Shown here one piece after another: positions 44,404 through 57,071 of a stretch of 64,000 bases of DNA. Each line of letters opens with the position of its first letter. Within the stretch, counting starts at the first letter, position 1. The position numbers were made by a program, and so were the translations under genes. The DNA comes from Lonicera japonica (Eukaryota; Streptophyta; Magnoliopsida; Dipsacales; Caprifoliaceae): positions 49,512,309-49,576,308 of the forward strand of contig CM038467.1 of the NCBI GenBank assembly GCA_021464415.1, given 5' to 3'. The notes under the pieces were generated by a model, which saw only the letters and a program-made list of their open reading frames with translations, was not told where the DNA came from and searched no databases.

Positions 44404-44751
44404 GTGTGATTTAAACTTTGGGTACCGTTTGTTCTTGCATATTAAACGTTGGGTGCCAAAGTTTTACATAATAGGTGTTTGGGTACCATTTTGGACGGAA
44501 TCTGTTAGTCAACGTGGTCAACCTTTAGTTCTGTTAATTTTTGACCCAATTTACTCATTTTACCCCTAGAAAAAGACATAACATATTGCTCTTACTTAAG
44601 GGTAAAATGGTAAAAAATTAACGTAGCTAACAATTAACCACGTTGACTACCGGATTCCGTCCAAAATGGCACCCAAACACCTATTATGCAATACTTTGGC
44701 ACCTAACGTCTAATATGCAAGAACAAACGGCATCCAAAGTCTAAATCACCC
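44404..44751. mobile_element. Mutator-like MITE, 9-bp duplication
   Basis: Arms of more than 120 bases: left starts GTGTGATTTAAACTTTGGGT, right in reverse starts GGGTGATTTAGACTTTGGAT. Both arms contain CCGTTTGTTCTTGCATATTA and ATTTTGGACGGAATC. The flanks TTGTTTTAA (44395-44403) and TTATTTTAA (44752-44760) are a 9-bp duplication with one mismatch, as for Mutator-type elements. Confidence 0.75.
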
Positions 44752-44884
44752 TTATTTTAATTTACCTACTAAACTATTAATTGTTTCAATTTACCTACTT
44801 ATCTATTTATTTGTTTCAAATTACCTATTAATTATGTCAGAATATGTTAAAAATGCTACAGAATTTGACATGTGCAGTTTGCGT

Positions 44885-45065
44885 GGGTGGACAAATTGAT
44901 CTTCCAGTACCCTAAATATTTCCAACCATTCTCTTAGACTAGTTTGCTAATAAACACAAGTGCACATCACGTGAGGTGGGTTACACGTGTTTTTTGGCAC
45001 CAAACTAGTTGGAGAGAATAGAGGGAATTTTTTAGGGCGCTGGAAGACCAATTTGCCCTCCCACA
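44885..45065. repeat. Inverted-repeat (foldback) element
   Basis: Left arm GGACAAATTGATCTTCCAG and right arm in reverse GGCAAATTGGTCTTCCAG continue for ~65 bases through CCCTAAA and ACTAGTTTG around a 40-base centre. Confidence 0.7.
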
Positions 45066-47909
45066 TAAAACACACATGTCCAATTCTGTTAACATTTTAA
45101 ACAGATCCTGACGGAATGGTAAATTAAAATAAATAAATAGATGAGTGGGTAAATCAAAATTTTGAATAAATTACACTAGATACCACTAAATTATTTAGTT
45201 GTTATAATTTACCAGCTAAATTATTAAAATCCAATCTAAGTCTCCCAATCTAAATATAAATCTAAGACACAATCCACCATATCATAAGTCTCCAAATCTA
45301 AATATAAATCCAAAATCGGGTAACGTGGAGCCTAAAGTTCCTAAACAACAAGAGCAATTAGAAAAGGTGAACAAGAAGAAGACCCAAGAGGATGAGAAGG
45401 GCGAGTGGAGTTATTTCAACCAAAATCCCTATAAATTAGTGCCATCCTACAACAGACCACACCAAGTTGAGGAGACAACAAAACTTTTTTGAGAGATGAA
45501 AAATCCCCAATTCACTTCCGAGAGTTTTTATGAATTGAATTTTGTCAATTCACATTGTTCAATTGAAGTGGCAATCACTTGGCAGCGATTCAAACGCAAA
45601 GAGGGCGTGTGAGGTGCGGTGCATTTGAGTTGCAAAGATTTGAAGCGCAATATTAAAACAAATTTGAAGACAGAGAACAGTATCAAGTGATTCAGTGTCT
45701 TGTTACAATTTAATTATTAAAAATGCACATGTTATGATGTATATTTATTATAATCAATATATGTTATGAAACACTATCTTTAACAAAAACTTTTTTCAAA
45801 AAGTATAACAATCTAACAATTAAAAGCACACATATTATGGTGTATATTAGCTCAAAACCTTTGGATGAGTTTTATACATACATCAAGATATCATATCAAA
45901 ATTAAAACACCCACACCAATAATATATACATAATAAACTCTCATGCACTAATAATTTTGTCTACATTAAAAATGACATAATTTAAAATAAAAAAATTTAA
46001 TAAAAATTTAGTATTTAAAACATGACTATACAATTATGTAAAAAAATAAAATATATATTATAAAACACCATCTTAGACCACAACTTTTTTCAAAAATTAT
46101 AACAATCTAACGGTTAAAAATACATATATATGTTATGGTGTGCAATAGTTTTACACTCCTGAATGATTTTCATACACACATCAAGATGTCACATCAAAAT
46201 TAAAATACTCACATCAATAATATACACACAATAAACTCTCACGCACTAATAATTTTTTCTACATTAAAAATGGCATAACTTAAAATATAAAATATATAAT
46301 CTAATAAATATTTAGTATATAAAATCTACTAATTAATCAAGATCAAACAAGATCCATCATGACTATATAATTATGTAAAAAAAAATAAAAAATTATTACT
46401 GTCTAATATTTAAGGACATACTGTATATATTCGAACATTATTGATCATCTCAGTATGTCATTTTTAGGAGTGTTCACGGTACACCAGTCCAATTTTTAGA
46501 CTATTTTCCAATCATATTAACAAACGTGGTTGAATTATTTTCACATATAGCCTTAAGTTTAATTGTTAAAAATTTATTTTGTCAAGATCATAATTATATC
46601 AAAAAATATGATTAAAAGATTCTTTAAAAAATTAAAAACAAATCGGTCAAATCCGTTCTACTTTTAATTTTTTTTGGCATGAAGATATATATATCAAACT
46701 TACATTTCAGTTGTTCAAGACGTTAAATTAGGTTAGATAATGAACTCAAAAGAAACTAATTAATGTTTTTTAATTTAAATTCATCATACGTTATTTATTT
46801 TTATTATTTTATTTATTTTAAAGTGTCGAATAGTACTTTAAAAAAATATAAAAGGAGTTTGGATAGATATTGGTTATGCTCCAAAGGTAATTATGAATGG
46901 GTTGACAAGTCCAACCCAATATCTTGATTTTTGGTAGCAATCCATGGTGGACCACTGGACCCAAATATATATATAAATATATCATCGGTTAATACATGAC
47001 CAATTAATGTTTGGATCAAAATACATTCTAGCATCATCGCATTTCAAGGACTCGCATAAATACGTTGGACGGCCCCACATTCTATTGGAGCCTCCCCATT
47101 TTATTACAATTTATAAATTAGACTAAAAATTTAAAACATATTTATTTCTCTCTTTCTTTCGAAATTTATAGGCCCAGCCCTGGGTTATATACGGTAAAGC
47201 TCTACATCTATTACTTAAAAGACCACTCCATCTCCCTGTTTAAAAAAAAAAAAAAAAAGGACCATCCCAATCCATCTTTATTTTGTAATGTTGGGTTACC
47301 TGAAATAATGAAATTGTTTAACAAAAACATAAACTCGACGAGTCCCTTAACAAAAACATAAACTTGATAAGTTCATGAATACAACCATTCTTTCACTCCA
47401 AGAATTAACATAATTTATAAATAAGTAGAAATTATAAGTTCTTTAACATAACATAAACTTGACAAGTACTTTAACAAAAACATAAACTTGACAAGTCTAT
47501 GAGTATGGCTATTCTTCCACCCCAAGAATTAACATAATTTATAAATAAGTACAAATTAAAAGTTCTTTAATAATTTTTTTATTTTTTTTGTTCAACTGAA
47601 CCCGAAGAGATTTGAATACGAGATCTCTCACTAAATAAACTGTCAATCAATAAGCCAACCCCATAAGATAGTTCTGTAACCTTTAGAAACACAATTATAT
47701 AATTTTTTTGTTTATACCAAATAACGTTTATATTAATTTTCGCACACCTCAACTAATTGTGAGTTTATTTTATTTAAAAATCAGCGGTGCCAAGGTCAAC
47801 GAATTTGCGCCGGCAACTAGGGCCTACAATTTCACTCTTCATACCGATATTTGGCTCAAAGCTCAATTATCCTAAAATGATAACAGATTACTACAACGAA
47901 GGTTTCTTT
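45066..47909. other. AT-rich intergenic DNA with tandem duplications, no gene
   Basis: Contains a ~300-base tandem duplication (about 45761-46055 and 46056-46390; shared words TAACAATCTAAC, ACATCAAGAT, AATAAACTCTCA(T/C)GCACTAATAATTTT). It also contains a ~130-base direct repeat at 47330-47570 (shared words ACAAAAACATAAACTTGA and AAGAATTAACATAATTTATA). No coding signal. Confidence 0.6.
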
Positions 47910-48586
47910 TTTATTATTATTATAATAATAATTTTTATTATTATTATAATAATAATAATTATTATTATTATTATTATTATTATAATAATAATAATAATTA
48001 TTATTATTATTATAATAATAATAATTATTATTATTATTATTATTAATAATAATAATAATAATTATTATTATTATAATAATAATTATTATTATTATTATTA
48101 ATAATAATAATAATAATAATAATTATTATTATAATAATAATATTATTATTATTATTATAATTATTATTATTATTATTATAATAATAATTATTATTATTAT
48201 AATAATAATAATTATTATTATTATTATTATTATAATAATAATTATTATTATTATAATAATTATTATTATTATTATAATTATAATAATAATTATTATTATT
48301 ATTATAATAATAATTATTATTATTATAATAATTATTATTATTATTATAATTATTATTATTATAATAATAATTATTATTATTATTATAATAATAATTATTA
48401 TTATAATAATAATAATTATTATAATAATAATTATTATTATTATTATAATAATAATAATTATTATTATTATAATAATTATTATTATTATTATTATAATTAT
48501 AATAATTATTATTATTATAATAATAATTATTATTATTATTATTATAATAATTAATTATTATTATCATCATCATCATCATCATCATC

Positions 48587-48618
<32 letters not shown>

Positions 48619-48649
48619 TGTTGTTATTATCATCATCATCATCATCATC

Positions 48650-48681
<32 letters not shown>

Positions 48682-48741
48682 TGTTGTTATTGTTGTTGTA
48701 TTATTATTATTATCATTATTATTATCATTATCATTATCAAA

Positions 48742-48783
<42 letters not shown>

Positions 48784-48804
48784 CACCACCATCATCATCA
48801 TCAT
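47910..48804. repeat. Strand-switching ATT/AAT microsatellite
   Basis: About 0.9 kb of trinucleotide repeats that alternate between ATT and AAT runs of two to eight units, so neighbouring runs are reverse complements. Near the right end runs of ATC and a few TTG units are mixed in. The apparent long open frames of I, N and Y codons here are artefacts. Confidence 0.95.
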
Positions 48805-49042
48805 AACTTTCTTCTTTCTCTTTTCTTGGGTCCATCCCATAGTATTAAGCTAATTAGTGTCTAGTTTGCCATTCTTCTTGGCTGTGTCCATCCCAAGTTT
48901 TTTTATTTTTTATCCAAGTGAATAAAGTGTGCTAATAAATTTAAAGGTCGATAGTTTGAGAGGTATATATAAATGTATATTAAAATATAAAAGAGTATGA
49001 AAGCACACAAAAGCTTAAAGAGGCAATGACATATATATATAA

Positions 49043-49045
49043 GGT
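49043..49045. repeat. Target duplication GGT (left)
   Basis: Matches 55055-55057 on the other side of the CACTA element. Confidence 0.8.
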
Positions 49046-49469
49046 CACTACAAGAAAAAAGCGTTTCTACGACACACTTTTGACGACAATTAGTCTCAAA
49101 ATGTCGTTAAATATGTATAAGGATGACATTTTGAAAATAAATGTGGTTAAAAAATCCTTCCTATGAAAACCCACGACAATATTTTTTAAGTGTTGTGGAA
49201 GATGGCATTCTACGACAAATTATAGATATCATTAAATTATTTACGACAATTGTGGTCGAATTTAATATCACGACAAACTATGCTACGTGGTTAAATCTAT
49301 ATCAATTAGATGACAGTTAGAAAGATGTCGTAAAACTCAAATTAAATTTTGTTCCCAAATATTTCCCGGGTTCATTCCTGCTACTAATTAATTTTGGCGC
49401 TCAAGCCACTATTTGTGAGATTTTTTTTTAATTAAAATGGATATTTTATCTATCAATCAAAAGTGGACA

Positions 49470-50890
49470 GTCTCTCTCTCTATCTCTAATCGATGTGTTT
49501 ATCTCTCTCTATCTCTTTCTCTTGCTCTGTGTCTCTCAATCGATCTCTCCAACTAGCGATTTCCTCTCTACAGGTACCAATTTAATCTCTCAATCTATCT
49601 CTCTTTATATATATATATATCCCTCTCTCTATATATATACATCTGTATTTCCAGATCTTAGTGTGTATTTGTTGCATTCTTTGGGGGTTATTTCAATTTT
49701 CTTTTACATTAATTCAATCTAGGGCTTTTGTAGTTTTCTATGTTTTTGGGGTTTGTTCTAATTCCAGCTTTGGGGGTTCAATTTAGGGCTTTTTTGGGGG
49801 GGTTGTTCTAATTCCAACTTTGGGGGTTTTTCAATTTATGGCTTTTTTTTTTTGCTTTAATAGATTATTTTACTTTAATTTATACTAGATTAGATTATGT
49901 TGTACATGTAACTCATTTTTATAGATTACTCTTGTTTTTAAGAAGTTATCATAATACATCCACCGAATTAGCTTAGAATGGATGGGAACTAATTTAATAG
50001 AAAGACTGGAATGATTCAATTAGATAAAGGCCCATATGATAAGCAATAGCAATGTAGTATAGACCACCCTATGAAGCACTGATTAGGATACACTGATAAC
50101 TCACATAAAGTAGAATTAAATGAATGATTGTACTAAATATTTTTACGGTTAGTCATGCAAACTCTATAAATCTTAATAAAGCATGCTTCATTAAGACATT
50201 GAACTGCAACATGGGTATGCATTTTTTTTTTCCTTCATATTTTGTATATGCACAACATAATTATGATGACTCCTCCAGCCCCCCACCCCAAGCTCCCCTC
50301 TGCACTCCTTTGATGATTAAGGAGAAGTCTCATAGAAAATTGATTAAGTTTCCGGACTAAAGGGAATCAGGCTTAATTTCATGTCGTATCTAGTTGATCC
50401 AATTGAAGTTGAAGCGGGTCGGTTTATTTTACAGCCCCTATTAAGTCCCAGATATTTCGTTAGATCCTCATCCTAAATAGCTGAATTAGGACTATGTTTT
50501 TCATGCGATGGATGATCATGACAAGTTCTTTAAAACATTCATTCTTGTAACTATATCATGTTCCATGTGAGATTTGTGGTTGGATTTATTATCTCTTTTT
50601 TGATATATCCCCAGGTCCGCAGTATAATGACCTTTTCTTTTTCTGTCATAGCTGAAATTGCTGTGTATATATTACCCTATGTATATTTGTTGATTCACTT
50701 AGATGAATTTAAGCTTTTCACATCTGTCAAATTGAAATGAGATCAAATATAATAGTAATATTACTCATATACATTTAATTTGAAAAAAAATAATTTCAAA
50801 AAAAGTAGTGATAGTTACCTACAATGACTAACCTTGGGCTCAACTCTCTTTTAATAGTTAAGATTCAACAGAAGCAGCTTTTTTTTCATC
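49470..50890. other. CACTA interior, non-coding leader-like DNA
   Basis: CT-rich repeats (TCTCTCTC, 49468-49640) and T-rich DNA with TTTGGGGGTT words near 49740-49830. It could be a 5' leader of the element's gene. No coding frame recognised. Confidence 0.45.
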
Positions 50891-51130
50891 TTTGGGGTGA
50901 GTTCGGGTTTGCACAAAATTAACCCATTTGACCTACCCTGCCCCGAATATAGTATTTTATTCCTTAAATGCCCTTATAATATACTATAATTACCACGGGT
51001 CGGGTCATGGTGAGATGGGTCGGGTTTGGGTTTTAGGAAATAAAACCGCACCGAGTTGGAGCGGGTTCGGGTTGGACGGGTTTATAAGCGGTTCGGGTCT
51101 GGCCAAACCCGACTCGTTGCCATCCCTATG
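50890..51130. repeat. CGGGT-rich repeat fragment
   Basis: GGGTTCGGGTT, GGGTCGGGTC and ACCCGACTCGTTGCCATCCC are words of a dispersed plant repeat. The patch is much richer in GC than its surroundings and was probably inserted into the CACTA. Confidence 0.45.
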
Positions 51131-51310
51131 GCTATGATGGATTCTTAGATGGACTGCAAAAGCCTGTGCTTATCTTAAAAAATTCTCATATGATGCCTTA
51201 ATGTCCCTTAAAATATCACAGATCCAAAAATCTCCAATAGGAACGAAGGTAGAGTGTGCTTAGAGAGTGAGACGAAGAAATATGTCAGAACTATATATGG
51301 GGTACAAAAT

Positions 51311-52075
51311 GGATTTAATAAATATTTTTTTTGGGTAGTAAAAGAATCTGAGAAAATTGAAGTATCATATAACTATGATGGACTACACGTAAGTTGTTTT
51401 TACTTTGTGAAAATGTAAGATTATACAGTAGCATAGGGCATACTATTTGTTTATAGTCATGATCATTAGTTCAAATCCTCTTTTTAGTATTATTATAAAA
51501 TAATTCTCTGTACATTTTTTTTATGTACGTGTTTGATATAATATATATATATAGGTGTATGTGTTATTCTTCAAAACGGAGTTCTAATTAGTCTCTTCCT
51601 ATCTCAATCTATTTAGTAGAACTCGAACTTGAAATTGACCTCTCTTAAATTTGAGTGGACGTCTTTCCAACTTGACTAATCGAGTTGCACTTAGACAGAG
51701 TATATAGATATGAGGTTTGTCTAATATTATTAATAGTTTGGTATATATAGTTTTTGGCCAATTGACGATCTCTCTTAATTAATAATTTTTTTTGGGTAGT
51801 AAAAGAATCTTAGCAAATTGACGATCATATAATTATCATGGACTACACATAAGCACCATGTCTAGTTTTTTATTTTCTTTTTAGTTTGTGAAAATATAAA
51901 ATTACACAGTAGTACAGGGCACAATATTTGTTTATGGTCATGGTCATTAGTTCAAATCCTCTTTTTAGTATTATTATATACATATCTTTTTTGAATTATG
52001 TGTTTGATATATAGTATAGATGTACGTATTTTTCTTCATAAAGGATATCTAATTAGTCTCTTCCCATCTCTTCCA
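51311..52075. repeat. Direct duplication inside CACTA (51311-51600 and 51786-52075)
   Basis: Both copies have TTTTTTGGGTAGTAAAAGAA, CATGGACTACAC or GATGGACTACAC, ATTAGTTCAAATCCTC and TTTAGTATTATTAT in the same order, then a shared AATTAGTCTCTTCC end. Confidence 0.8.
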
Positions 52076-52095
52076 GGTCGACTCTACTACTACTC

Positions 52096-53455
52096 ATGGC
52101 AAAGCTGAGGTGTCATAATCGATTTTTCGAGAAAATCTTTGGGACAGCTAAACGGTAATTTAACTATAATTAGGTTCATAAAATATAGTTTTATACATTT
52201 GCAATATCTTTTCATTTGGATGTGTACAAAGTTACATAATTATAGTTCATGTATATTTTCTACTAGTTTTTCTTAGTTTATTCTATGATTTTTATTCTTA
52301 TTTGGTTAAGTTCAAACATACTAGAAGTTAATTAGTGGACTATTGACAATGGAGAAAGATTGGTTGCAATTTCCAAGGTTCTTTGCTAATTGTATTTATA
52401 AATTAAATATAACATGTCATTTCTCCAATGCGAAAGGTTTTAATTTACATTATTTGTAGATTTACGAAGGAGTATCAAGATGGGATGAATAAGTTTATAT
52501 CGAGGTTGTACAACATATATGAAGAGTCGCAAAGGCTATGCAAGACTAACCGAAGATATGGTATACTTTTTTTTAATGATGGTATTTTTTTCAATACTTT
52601 TTTATGGTAGTAGTTTTATAATGATAGTATTTTTGTAGTATTTTTTATGGTAATATTTTTTGAATGATAATGTATTCTTTATTCAATCTGTAGAAAGAGG
52701 AAAGGCAAGTTAAAGCAATTCGTCGAGTAGATGTTTGGGGTTAAAAGGGCATACAAGAAAGGATGGGAAACGTGTTAATGAAGCTGTTAAAGGTAGATGC
52801 AATAGTACAAAGTACTGGAAGGGTAACAACCCTTGAAAATCAACTGAAATAATTAATTCAATGGAAGACGCAAATGGAAGCTTTGTTGTTACAAGGGAAT
52901 AGGACAAATATGGTAGTAAATAAAGTTTGTTACTACCTTGCTTTTAATACACACATATTATGTTTTAGTATGTTTTTTCATGAATTAATGTACTTTCCGT
53001 GTAGGATCAAATTAGAGGCGGTCGCGAGGACGTGGCGTACAATATTGTACCTAGTCCGCAGGTAATTTTCAATATATTAGTTCTAGCTTACTTATAATAT
53101 ATTGTCAACTTCTACAAGAATATTTGCTTCAGTTAATATTTTGTCTTTATTTTCTTATTAGTCTAATCAAGATAGTGCATTCGTGCCGAGTGCTCATAAT
53201 CTGGCTAATGCTTTTTGCAAACTTTTACATTGGGTAGGAACCGAAGTGGTGGCTAATGCACAAATTGAATCTACCAATCAGCAATCTTTAGTACACCGTT
53301 AAATACTTGGACCAAATTGCTATAAAGTTTGGGATCTTGAAACATTACTGCCCAATGTGCCGGTATATCGATACTCTGATGTATTCTCAACACTTGATGA
53401 TGCAAAAGGAAGTACTATCGCATGGTCACACAGATACATAAAATTTGATTAGTGC
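52096..53455 (+). pseudogene. TNPA-like (Ptta/En-Spm, DUF8039-type) CACTA protein pseudogene
   Basis: Exon-like pieces run along the plus strand: 52096-52154 (MAKLRCHNRFFEKIFGTAKR, donor GTAATT), about 52460-52560 (TKEYQDGMNKFISRLYNIYE), and about 52695-52915 (GNVLMKLLKVDAIVQSTGRV, then QMEALLLQGN, coiled-coil-like). The last, about 53160-53455, has KLLHWVGTEVVANAQIE, then LGPNCYKVW, then YSDVFSTLDDAKGSTIAWSH. The last block matches the C-terminal domain of plant En/Spm TNPA-like proteins (VHG..LGPN.V.V and GDAVG..VAWP). Several stops are present. TNPA-type proteins bind the subterminal repeats and aid transposition. Exon borders are approximate. Confidence 0.55.
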
Positions 53456-53930
53456 AGGTATGTAATCTTCATTCAAATATATTTTTCTTTAACTTGTGAT
53501 TAATTTTAGTTAGATAATTGAACTTTCAATATCCAATGAAATAATACAATAGGTGTAGCAATAAATAAGTTTTAGGTCCTTTGCTTATTAATTGTTGTTG
53601 CTATTATCTTTTTTTTTTCTTCCATTTGGTTTGGATTTAGTGAACAATATTAGAATGCAGTGCTATTAATATTGTGAAAATTTAACACATTTGGAATTGG
53701 AATTGGGTAAGTTTATGCCTTCCTATTATTGCACCTTGAATCTGCAAAATTCTTATTTATGTACCAATTCAGAATTTTAATACAAAATTCTGCTTTGTAT
53801 GTGTATCAGAAAGCAATTCATCTAATGATATTAGTTTTCCTTAAAGCTCTTCTTTTCTTTGAGAATATTTGGATCATCAATGTATATAGGCTAATTAATT
53901 AAGTGACTGGGCGATATGTTAAGTTAAAAA

Positions 53931-54081
53931 GGGAAATGATATTAGCACTCCACTTTTGTTCTAAGGCAGTCCACTTTTATTTTTAGTGACACTTATATAT
54001 ATCTTTTGGGACACTTTTTATGTCACTAAAAATGAAAGTGGAGTACTAGAGTACTAAAATGGAGTGCTAATATTATTTCCC
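53931..54081. mobile_element. Small foldback MITE inside CACTA
   Basis: Ends GGGAAATGATATTAGCACTC and, in reverse, GGGAAATAATATTAGCACTC, with ACTTTT or ATTTTA beyond. A second inner inverted repeat is built on TTTTTAGTGACA. Length is 151 bases. Confidence 0.8.
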
Positions 54082-55054
54082 ATAAAAAAATGTTATTGCA
54101 TGCCTTTAATGAGTACAAAACTGGAGATAAAGAATAATGAATCAGTTCTTAATTAAGTTCAATAACCAAATGCATGCCTTTAATGAAGAGAGCAGATATC
54201 CATATGTACACGATTTTTTTCACATTGATTATTGCACCAGTTTGATTGTGGGTTGTAGTTGTAGCCAATGATAACCTCATATATGTTATATATAGGTATG
54301 TATAGTTGGGGTTGCTAATTAAATGTGTTAAGTTATCTATTATTCTTCAGGTATTCGTTAAAATGTGAAGGATGGGACTTTTATTGGATTGGAATGAATG
54401 AAGACATTTTTGGATTGCAGCGAATGAAGACCGTTTTGGATTGCAATGAATGAAGACCTTTTTGGATCGCTGCAAATTACGACTTTTTTTGCATTAATGC
54501 AACTGAAGACTTTTTTTGGATTATTTCGAATGAAACGAACATTTTTTTTTTTTTTAAGATTGGTAAATGTTAGTTTTACATGTTAGGTCTTTTTATTTCA
54601 TTGTCCTTTAGTGTAAGACAACTAATTTGCCAAATATTAATATGAAGTTTGAATATTTTTTCAATCCAATGCCATGCTTTGATTATAGATTATGGATGCT
54701 TTTTGAATGATTGAATTGTTTGTTAAATAAGTAATAGTTAACTATTTCACCAGGGGAGTAACTTTGTGGTGATAAGGTTTTGACGACATTTGGTGGTTGT
54801 CATGACAATGTGTTCCACGACAAGTAACATTTTTCGTAAAGGTCATGTTTTTCACGACACTACTGAACTGTCTTAGAAAAGCCTTTCAACGACACATATT
54901 TGTTGTCGTCATTGGGTACCCACGACACCTCGTAAATGTTGTCGAATGTGGAAAACTTTTTACGACACCCCCTCTAGACGACACCACAAATGTGTCGTTG
55001 AAACCTTTTCACGACGTATTTTCTTTGTCGTCGAAGTGTTTTTTTCTTATAGTG

Positions 55055-55057
55055 GGT
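55055..55057. repeat. Target duplication GGT (right)
   Basis: Matches 49043-49045. Confidence 0.8.
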
Positions 55058-56051
55058 ACACTAAAATTTGATGAGGGTGTTAGACTCGCCGGTCCGTTTA
55101 ACCTAATTATAATAGGCAAGGGAGAAAACAATCCCGACTCGCAATAAGGATTGATCGAACTGCTGACATCTATGAAACTAGAGATTTATTGAAACCGGAG
55201 ATTAAGTTATTATGGATGAGGTGTTAGGTACCTCCACTGCCTCTTTCGAGGCTCCTTTTGTGCAATCACTACGTGGATGCATATATATAGATATGTGTGT
55301 ATGTAAATCCTCCTCTGGTAGTTACATTGAGTTTCATGGGCAGATATTTATGTGAGTTCCATCATTTTGGTAATTTAGGCCCGAAAGCTTGATGTGAGAA
55401 GCTTATTTTATAAAATTGCAGTTTCAGCCATTGAAGCTCTAGAAAATTACATATGTGCCCTTAATCTTTACAAAAAAAAAATACTTTGACCACTGGGAGT
55501 GGAAAACGTAGAATTTAAAGGTTTATTGCGTTTATATGTAGTTTTATATGAAAATTGGGGTCAAGAATGCATAATTACACTAAAGTCCCTCAATGTCAAA
55601 AATTACAATTAGATCCCTGATCTTTTGGAAATTACCAAAGTAACCCCAACCGGGAAATCGAGGCATACCCCCTCTACAGCTTGGTTGAGACTAGTAGGAA
55701 GACCCACTCCAGGGTGGTTAAGTTGGACAAGTCGATTTTTGACCGATCAGACAAGTATAGTGTTAAATCACCCCGATCGTGTTCGAAATAAACAATACTA
55801 TGATATCTACAAAAAGCAATTGACCGCTACAAGTGTGTTTGTTGTGTAACTGAACTGAGTAAATCAAGTTTGATACCTTTGTTAAATAACTATAGAGAAA
55901 TCTGTTGTAGAAGAACATCAGACCACCGAAACTCCATGAAACCCCTTAAAAACTTCAGCAAAAGACTAGTATTCTAAAGAGAGAGTGTGTGTGTATGAAG
56001 TATGAGAAGAGTGTATATATTGTAGATAGAGAACATGAGGAATGGAGGGGG

Positions 56052-56059
56052 TATTTATA
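56052..56059 (-). promoter_or_regulatory. TATA box, minus strand
   Basis: TATAAATA followed by CCCCCTCC and, ~65 bases on, a CT-rich initiator-like segment. Confidence 0.45.
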
Positions 56060-56449
56060 CCGAAAAGTGGAGAAGGAGGGAAGGTTGGCCAAAACAACCA
56101 AGGTGAGCGGTGGCCCCACTCCTAATTTTACCAGGTTAACTGCTTTTCGATTTGATCATTATAGCGCAGGTTCGGATGAGTTCAGAGACTCACAAGCTGT
56201 GTTTCAATGCTGTCGGACATCCTAATTTAGAGAAGTCTTGGAAGTCCCGGACGAATACTGGAAATGCATATAACTGACGGTTTGGCCTCGAAGGGCCTCT
56301 ATGATGCCTAAGATGCATGATGACCTAAAGTAAGAGGTTATGAGAATCCTATTGATTACACAATTACGTATCTAGTAATGTTGAAATAGGGAGTGGACAA
56401 TCTGAGTTGGTGGAGGTGCAAGGCTAAATATGGGGGGCCGTGTAATGGG

Positions 56450-56715
56450 CTGTCTACACCATTATAGCATCCACAGGGTTGGCTACTTCTACCCGTTAAG
56501 TTAAACACCTTTCAATAAATTCAAAAGAGGTTCCCATTGCACAGGGTCTACTACGGCTACCCATTAGGCAAATACTTTCTAATAAATTTGAATCAGGAGT
56601 CTGCTATAGCATCCGTAAGGTCGGCTATAGTTACCCATTAGGCTAAATACCTTCCAATAAATTCAAAAGAGACACTCACTATAGCATTCACTGGGTCGAC
56701 TACAGTAAACCTAAC
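56450..56715. repeat. Tandem repeat, ~75-85-bp units
   Basis: Three and a half units with the order TATAGCATCCA, GGGTTGGCTAC or GGTCGGCTA, TACCC(G/A)TTA and CAATAAATTCAAAAGAG. Units begin near 56460, 56535, 56613 and 56680. Confidence 0.8.
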
Positions 56716-57071
56716 AAGGTGAAACCCTAACCAACAGTAAAGAGGTTGAACACCAACAAACCTATTTAGAAAGAACTATTCAGCGTTTTCTCACACAGGG
56801 CTAGGGTTCATGACAAAAACAACCCCTATCCAAGCAAGGACAGGGGGCATGAAAGGTCGGTTCTCCCGAGCACGATGCAAACTCTTAACACTAAGGTTGG
56901 ATCACATTAAGAGGGTGCAGATTATTGTCGCAAAGGTCAGATTTCAAAATTTTAGCAAAGATCTTCCTATGGCAGTTATTCGAAAACAAATCAAGACAAA
57001 ACAATTTGTAAGGCATTCAACATCTACGAATTTGTACATAATCACAAGACATATGGATACATGATAAATTG

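Larger units (their letters stand above)
49046..55054. mobile_element. CACTA (En/Spm) element, 6.0 kb, defective
   Basis: Ends: CACTACAAGAAAAAA on the left, and CACTATAAGAAAAAA read in reverse from 55054. A 3-bp duplication, GGT, flanks it. Both ends carry dense subterminal repeats with core ACGACA / TGTCGT in both orientations (left 49066-49330, right 54780-55040), the binding sites typical of a TNPA-like protein. The interior holds a TNPA-like pseudogene, a MITE, a ~290-base direct duplication and a CGGGT-rich patch. No TNP2/TNPD transposase is recognised, so it is non-autonomous. Confidence 0.9.
55058..57060 (-). mobile_element. LTR-retrotransposon LTR/leader fragment (Ty3-like, minus strand)
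   Basis: Read on the minus strand this region looks like a U3-R-U5 stretch: a TATAAATA box (56059-56052), a CT-rich start region (CACACTCTCTCTTT near 55985) and a long leader with GTAGCGGTCAATTGC near 55830. No TG/CA ends, PBS or coding domain could be fixed. The family (Tat-like?) is a guess from style. Confidence 0.35.

Noticed and set aside
48043..48840. 265-codon open frame of Ile, Asn and Tyr codons, minus strand (and similar plus frames)
   Set aside because: It is entirely within the ATT/AAT microsatellite. Stop-free frames are expected there and the translation is low complexity.
51470..51490. tRNA B-box-like GTTCAAATCC words (also near 51950)
   Set aside because: No A box at the right distance and no cloverleaf. 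They belong to a duplicated segment of the CACTA interior.
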